A stretch of 64,000 nt of DNA from Streptomyces griseoruber (GTDB lineage: Bacteria > Actinomycetota > Actinomycetes > Streptomycetales > Streptomycetaceae): assembly GCF_001514205.1 (NCBI RefSeq), contig NZ_KQ948767.1, positions 240,343 to 304,342 on the forward strand, written 5' to 3'. The position numbers and the translations under genes are program-made. Positions 61,342 to 64,000 of the stretch are shown here, one piece after another (positions within the stretch are counted from its first letter, which is position 1; each line of letters starts with the position of its first letter). The notes under the pieces were generated by a model. It had not been told where the DNA came from, did no database searches, and saw only the letters and a program-made list of their open reading frames with translations.

Positions 61342-64000
61342 TCACCCGTCGGCCTCCCCGGCGTCGCCGCGGCCGGCGAGGCCGCTGGGCACGCCGAAGC
61401 GGTACGTGCCCGACCCGACCTCGAACACGGAAGCCCCCTCCTCCATCCGGAGGAACCGGACTCCCTCGGCTGTGCCGGCCGGTCGGCCGCCCTCGGTGAC
61501 CGCCCAGCGGGTCCTCGACGGCACGTGAACCTCCGCGACGGTGTTGACCGGCACGGTCACCTCCAGGACGAGAGAGCCCCTGTGGGTGCTCCACTTCGAG
61601 GAGAGCAGGCCGTAGACGGTCTTGAGGCTTCCTGAGCCCTTGGTCAGCTTCCCGCCGGGCACCGGGGCGATGCGGGAGCGCTTGTAGCCGGGGTCGATCG
61701 CGGAGAGGCCGCCGATGTTCTGGAACATCCAGTCACCGACGGCGCCGTAGGCGTAGTGGTTGAAGGAGTTCATGTCGACCGGACCGAAACTGCCGTCGGG
61801 CATGATCGAGTTCCAGCGCTCCCACATGGTGGTGGCACCGTTGGCGACCTCGTAGCCCCAGGACGGGTAGTCCTTGTGGAGCAGCATCTTGTAGGCGAGG
61901 TCGGCCCGGCCGATTTTGCTCAACGCGGGGAGCAGCAGCGGTGTGCCGATGAAGCCGGTCCGCAGGTGGTAGTCGGTGAGCGCGAGTTTGGCCACGAACT
62001 TCTCGCCGACTTTCCCGACCAGTGCCGGATCCGGGACGAGGTTCATGCCTAGGGCCATCGCGTAGCCGGTCTGCGAGTTGCGCGTGACGGTGCCGTCGGC
62101 TGCGACGTAGGCCTTGGTGAAGGCGGTGCGGATGTCGGCGGAGAGCTTGCTGTACTCGGACGCCGCGGCGTCATCGCCCAGGGCCCTGGCCACCTCCGCC
62201 ATCATGCGGGCGTCCTCGGCGTAGTAGGCGGTGCCCAGGATGCCCTGTTCGGTGGGGTCGTCCAGGTGCAGCCAGTCGTTGGTGAAGAAGGTCGTGCGGC
62301 CGGGTTCGAGAAGGTCCGGTCCGGCGCTGTCCCGCACGAACTGGAAGAACTTCCGCATGGCGGGGTAGTTCTCCCGCAGGATGCGGGTGTCGTCGTAGGA
62401 ACGCCACACGGCGTACGGCACGGTGATCATCACGTCGGACCAGCCGACACCGCTGTCGCCGAACCGGCCCTGAGGGGTCGGTACGACCGCGGGCAGATCA
62501 CCGTTGGCGTACTGGGAGTTGCGGACGTCCGCCATCCAGTGGGACAGGAACGCGCGGGTGTCGACCAGATAGTTGGCCGTCGGCGCGAACAGGCTGATGT
62601 CTCCCGTCCATCCCAGGCGTTCGTCGCGGGCGGGGGTGTCGGTGGGGAGGGAGAGGAAGTTGCCCCGCTGGCTCCAGGAGATGTTGCCCACCAATTGGTC
62701 GAGCATGGTGTCCGAGGTCTTCAGCGTGCCGGTGGAGGGGAGGTCGGATCCCCACACGGCGCCCTTGACGTCGGAGAGCGCCGGAGGCTCACTCACCCCG
62801 GTGATCTCGATGTAGCGGAATCCGTGCTGGGTGAAGGTGGGTTCGTAGGTCACCGTTCCGGTCTTGGCGAAGAGGTAGCGGTCGGTGACCCTGGCGGTGC
62901 GGAAGTTGTCGGTGTAGAGGGTGCCGTTCTTGTTGAGGACCTCCGCGTAGCGGATCTTGACCGTCTGGCCGGCGGAGCCGGTGAGGGTGAGTCGGGACAC
63001 TCCGACCATGTTCTGCCCGAGGTCGTAGACGTAGGTCCCGGGGGCGGGCTCGGTCATCTTGCGGGCCTTGAGCGTCTGGGTCCGGCGCACCGGCTCGTCG
63101 CTCTGCGGGACCAGGAGCGCGGTCCGGGACTCCAGGCTCGCGGCGGGCTCCCACGCCGCGTCGTCGAATCCGGGCCGGCTCCACCCCGATGGCTTCAGAC
63201 GGGCGTCATACGTCTCGCCGTCCTGCAGGTCGGCCCTGACGTAGGGGCCGCCCGCGGCCTTCCAGGAACCGTCCGTGGCGATCCACTGGACCGAGCCGTC
63301 GGTGTACGTGATGCGTATCTTCGCCACAAGGGCGGGGGTGTCCCCGTACTGGCGGCTCCAGCCGATTCCGACCTTCCCGGCCCACCAGCCGTTCGCCAGG
63401 GACGCGCCGATCGCGTTGTGCCCGCGGGTGAGCAGTTTCGTCACGTCGTAGGTCTGGGACTGGATGCGCCTGTGGTAGTTCGTCCAGCCCGGGGCGAGCA
63501 CCTGGTCGCCGACAGGCTTGCCGTTGATCTCCAGCTCGTACACGCCGAGCGCGGACGCGTAGACCCGCGCGGAGGCGACCTTCTTGCCCGCCTTGGTCGC
63601 GAAATCCTTGCGCAGCAGCGGCAGCGGCCGGATCGCGGGCCCGCTGAGGGCGTCCGTGGTGCCGGACACCACGAGGGCGGAGTGGACGATCTCACCGCCG
63701 GTGAACGGGTTCTGGTCGGAGGCGAAGTCGGTGTCGAGCAGAGTGCCGCCGTCGGCGCCGGTCACGACGGCGTCGTAGACGGTTCCGCGTTCGCCGCAGC
63801 ATCCGTGGGTGCGGAATCCGATGTAGCCCTTGCCGAACGTGGCGTCGGTGAAGGTGCTGACCAGCTTGCCGTCGAGGGTCGTCCTGATGGTGGCGCCCAC
63901 CACGTCGTAGCGGACGGTGTGCCGGCCGGCCAGGAGACCCGCGTCGGTGAAGCCGTACGGCGCGAGATCCACCTCCTGCATCACGCTGTAGTCGCCCTTG
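61342..64000 (-). CDS. GH78 alpha-L-rhamnosidase (5-prime end outside the window)
   Basis: At least 886 residues of a large GH78 enzyme; the frame stays open to the window edge, so the start is not seen. Visible: a concanavalin/laminin-type beta module at the N-terminal side (HTVRYDVVGATIRTTLDGKL), the rhamnosidase N domain (ALGVYELEINGKPVGDQVLA), the conserved PTDTPARDERLGWTGD segment in the (alpha/alpha)6 barrel, the ATTMWERWNSIMPDG segment with the second acidic residue, and a C-terminal beta domain. The extra N-terminal module suggests a secreted enzyme of over 1,000 residues, unlike the cytoplasmic-looking GH78 at 18254. The stop is TGA at 61342. Confidence 0.9.
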   Translation of the reverse strand, partial: KGDYSVMQEVDLAPYGFTDAGLLAGRHTVRYDVVGATIRTTLDGKLVSTFTDATFGKGYIGFRTHGCCGERGTVYDAVVTGADGGTLLDTDFASDQNPFTGGEIVHSALVVSGTTDALSGPAIRPLPLLRKDFATKAGKKVASARVYASALGVYELEINGKPVGDQVLAPGWTNYHRRIQSQTYDVTKLLTRGHNAIGASLANGWWAGKVGIGWSRQYGDTPALVAKIRITYTDGSVQWIATDGSWKAAGGPYVRADLQDGETYDARLKPSGWSRPGFDDAAWEPAASLESRTALLVPQSDEPVRRTQTLKARKMTEPAPGTYVYDLGQNMVGVSRLTLTGSAGQTVKIRYAEVLNKNGTLYTDNFRTARVTDRYLFAKTGTVTYEPTFTQHGFRYIEITGVSEPPALSDVKGAVWGSDLPSTGTLKTSDTMLDQLVGNISWSQRGNFLSLPTDTPARDERLGWTGDISLFAPTANYLVDTRAFLSHWMADVRNSQYANGDLPAVVPTPQGRFGDSGVGWSDVMITVPYAVWRSYDDTRILRENYPAMRKFFQFVRDSAGPDLLEPGRTTFFTNDWLHLDDPTEQGILGTAYYAEDARMMAEVARALGDDAAASEYSKLSADIRTAFTKAYVAADGTVTRNSQTGYAMALGMNLVPDPALVGKVGEKFVAKLALTDYHLRTGFIGTPLLLPALSKIGRADLAYKMLLHKDYPSWGYEVANGATTMWERWNSIMPDGSFGPVDMNSFNHYAYGAVGDWMFQNIGGLSAIDPGYKRSRIAPVPGGKLTKGSGSLKTVYGLLSSKWSTHRGSLVLEVTVPVNTVAEVHVPSRTRWAVTEGGRPAGTAEGVRFLRMEEGASVFEVGSGTYRFGVPSGLAGRGDAGEADG

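Overview
The window looks like a Streptomyces chromosome segment, or that of a close relative. It is very GC-rich throughout, genes are tightly packed with many GTG starts and purine-rich ribosome binding sites, and the families present are typical of the genus (SpoIIE-type phosphatases, HxlR, IclR and TetR regulators, GH42/GH43/GH78 sugar clusters, ATGA/GTGA translational coupling). It is an accessory-type region. Intact operons are separated by decayed genes (two MFS pumps, a gluconate kinase, a DoxX protein, an acyl-CoA synthetase, an exported protein and a GNAT fragment) and by insertion-sequence relics (IS5, IS200/IS605 and ISL3 types).

Layout. 1-7.4 kb: a possible one-spacer CRISPR relic, a GNAT fragment, an isoprenyl diphosphate synthase, an IS5 relic, a large membrane SpoIIE phosphatase and an IS200 relic. 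7.7-20.9 kb: a LacI-controlled plant-glycan island (GH43, GH5 and GH42 enzymes, a three-gene sugar ABC importer, divergent lacI and a GH78 rhamnosidase). All four enzymes lack signal peptides, so imported oligosaccharides are probably cut in the cytoplasm. 21-26.9 kb: HxlR with a divergent SDR-DUF1330 fusion, then TetR beside a dead MFS pump, and an LmeA-like protein. 26.2-32.7 kb: TetR divergent from an aromatic ring-cleavage operon (extradiol dioxygenase, FAH-type hydrolase, flavin hydroxylase, acetoacetyl-CoA synthetase). 33.4-34.6 kb: an unusual LPMO-like protein. 45.5-55.9 kb: two operons for gluconate/idonate-type sugar acids with an IclR regulator, including Gnd, IdnD-like and IdnO-like enzymes and a decayed gluconate kinase. 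56.1-64 kb: a ribose-type ABC importer and the start of a second GH78 gene.

The standout feature is a complete Tn7-like transposon at 35,726-44,715 (8,990 bp). It has 25-bp terminal inverted repeats beginning TGTAGGTTC, repeated internal GTTAGCA-type sites, and a perfect 5-bp target duplication (CCCCT) on both sides. It encodes TnsA, TnsB, TnsC and a large TniQ/TnsD-like protein in one overlapping operon. Its cargo is a kinase-fold protein and an OB-fold/SUKH-3 immunity-type protein. It sits 58 bp upstream of an initiator-type tRNA-Met gene, outside that gene's likely core promoter. The tRNA itself carries one extra base in the T arm. Several regulator/operator pairs can be read directly as palindromes or repeats (LacI, HxlR, two TetR, IclR).
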